Positions 13,988 to 13,999 of a stretch of 13,999 nt of DNA are shown here, piece after piece (positions within the stretch are counted from its first letter, which is position 1; each line of letters begins with the position of its first letter). Below the pieces are notes generated by a model, which searched no databases, was not told where the DNA came from, and worked only from the letters and a program-made list of their open reading frames with translations. Both the position numbers and the translations under genes were made by a program. The DNA lies in the NCBI GenBank assembly GCA_015487335.1, contig WFPZ01000072.1:1-13999 (forward strand), written 5' to 3'. This DNA is from Paracoccaceae bacterium (GTDB lineage Bacteria; Pseudomonadota; Alphaproteobacteria; Rhodobacterales; Rhodobacteraceae).

Positions 13988-13999
13988 TGTGGGCCGCAG

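Noticed and set aside
13942..13999. Small open frame starting ATG at 13942 after ureB
   Set aside because: Its codons are just the GC palindrome read in frame, there is no ribosome site of its own, and it runs off the window.

Overview
The window looks like a chromosomal segment of a high-GC alphaproteobacterium, most likely a Rhodobacterales/Rhodobacteraceae member. The reasons are the pairing obgE–proB, the urea block urtE–ureD–ureA–ureB, and two short GC-rich intergenic elements at the right end of a style I know from that group. This placement rests on gene order and remembered family sequences, not on a search.

Layout. (1) 1–1928: the end of obgE and a complete proB, overlapping and very GC-rich. 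proA would be expected next but is absent. (2) 1929–2912: a scrapyard of broken mobile DNA starting within a few bases of the proB stop: the C-terminal half of an IS110 transposase (-), the last ~40 codons of an IS5-family transposase (+), a sliver of a Flp/Fap-like pilin gene (+), and the frameshifted C-terminus of an IS256/Mutator transposase (-). (3) 2905–11756: an intact nine-gene carbohydrate cassette with visibly lower GC. A leftward operon encodes a DeoR-family regulator, a BtpA/SgcQ-family TIM-barrel protein, an FGGY sugar kinase and a HAD phosphatase. A divergent rightward operon encodes a short-chain dehydrogenase and a complete CUT1-type sugar ABC importer (binding protein, two permeases, ATPase). 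(4) 11757–12450: non-coding or decayed DNA ending in a frameshifted 3' stump of urtE, the last gene of the urea ABC transporter. (5) 12416–13942: ureD, ureA and ureB, the start of a urease operon that continues beyond the window.

How the genes work together. The importer would bring in a sugar or sugar alcohol, the dehydrogenase would oxidise it to a ketose, and the FGGY kinase would phosphorylate the ketose. The BtpA-like protein and/or the HAD phosphatase would process the product, and the DeoR-type repressor would control both operons from the short divergent region 6751–6871. The substrate cannot be read from the sequence. No classical aldolase or epimerase is present, so the BtpA-like protein is the most interesting unknown.

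Both borders of the cassette are scarred. proB is cut off from any proA on the left, and urtE is truncated on the right with no urtA–D in the window. The simplest reading is that an IS-flanked catabolic island was acquired and replaced the DNA that used to lie between these loci. The start codons of ureD and permease 1 are the least certain start choices.
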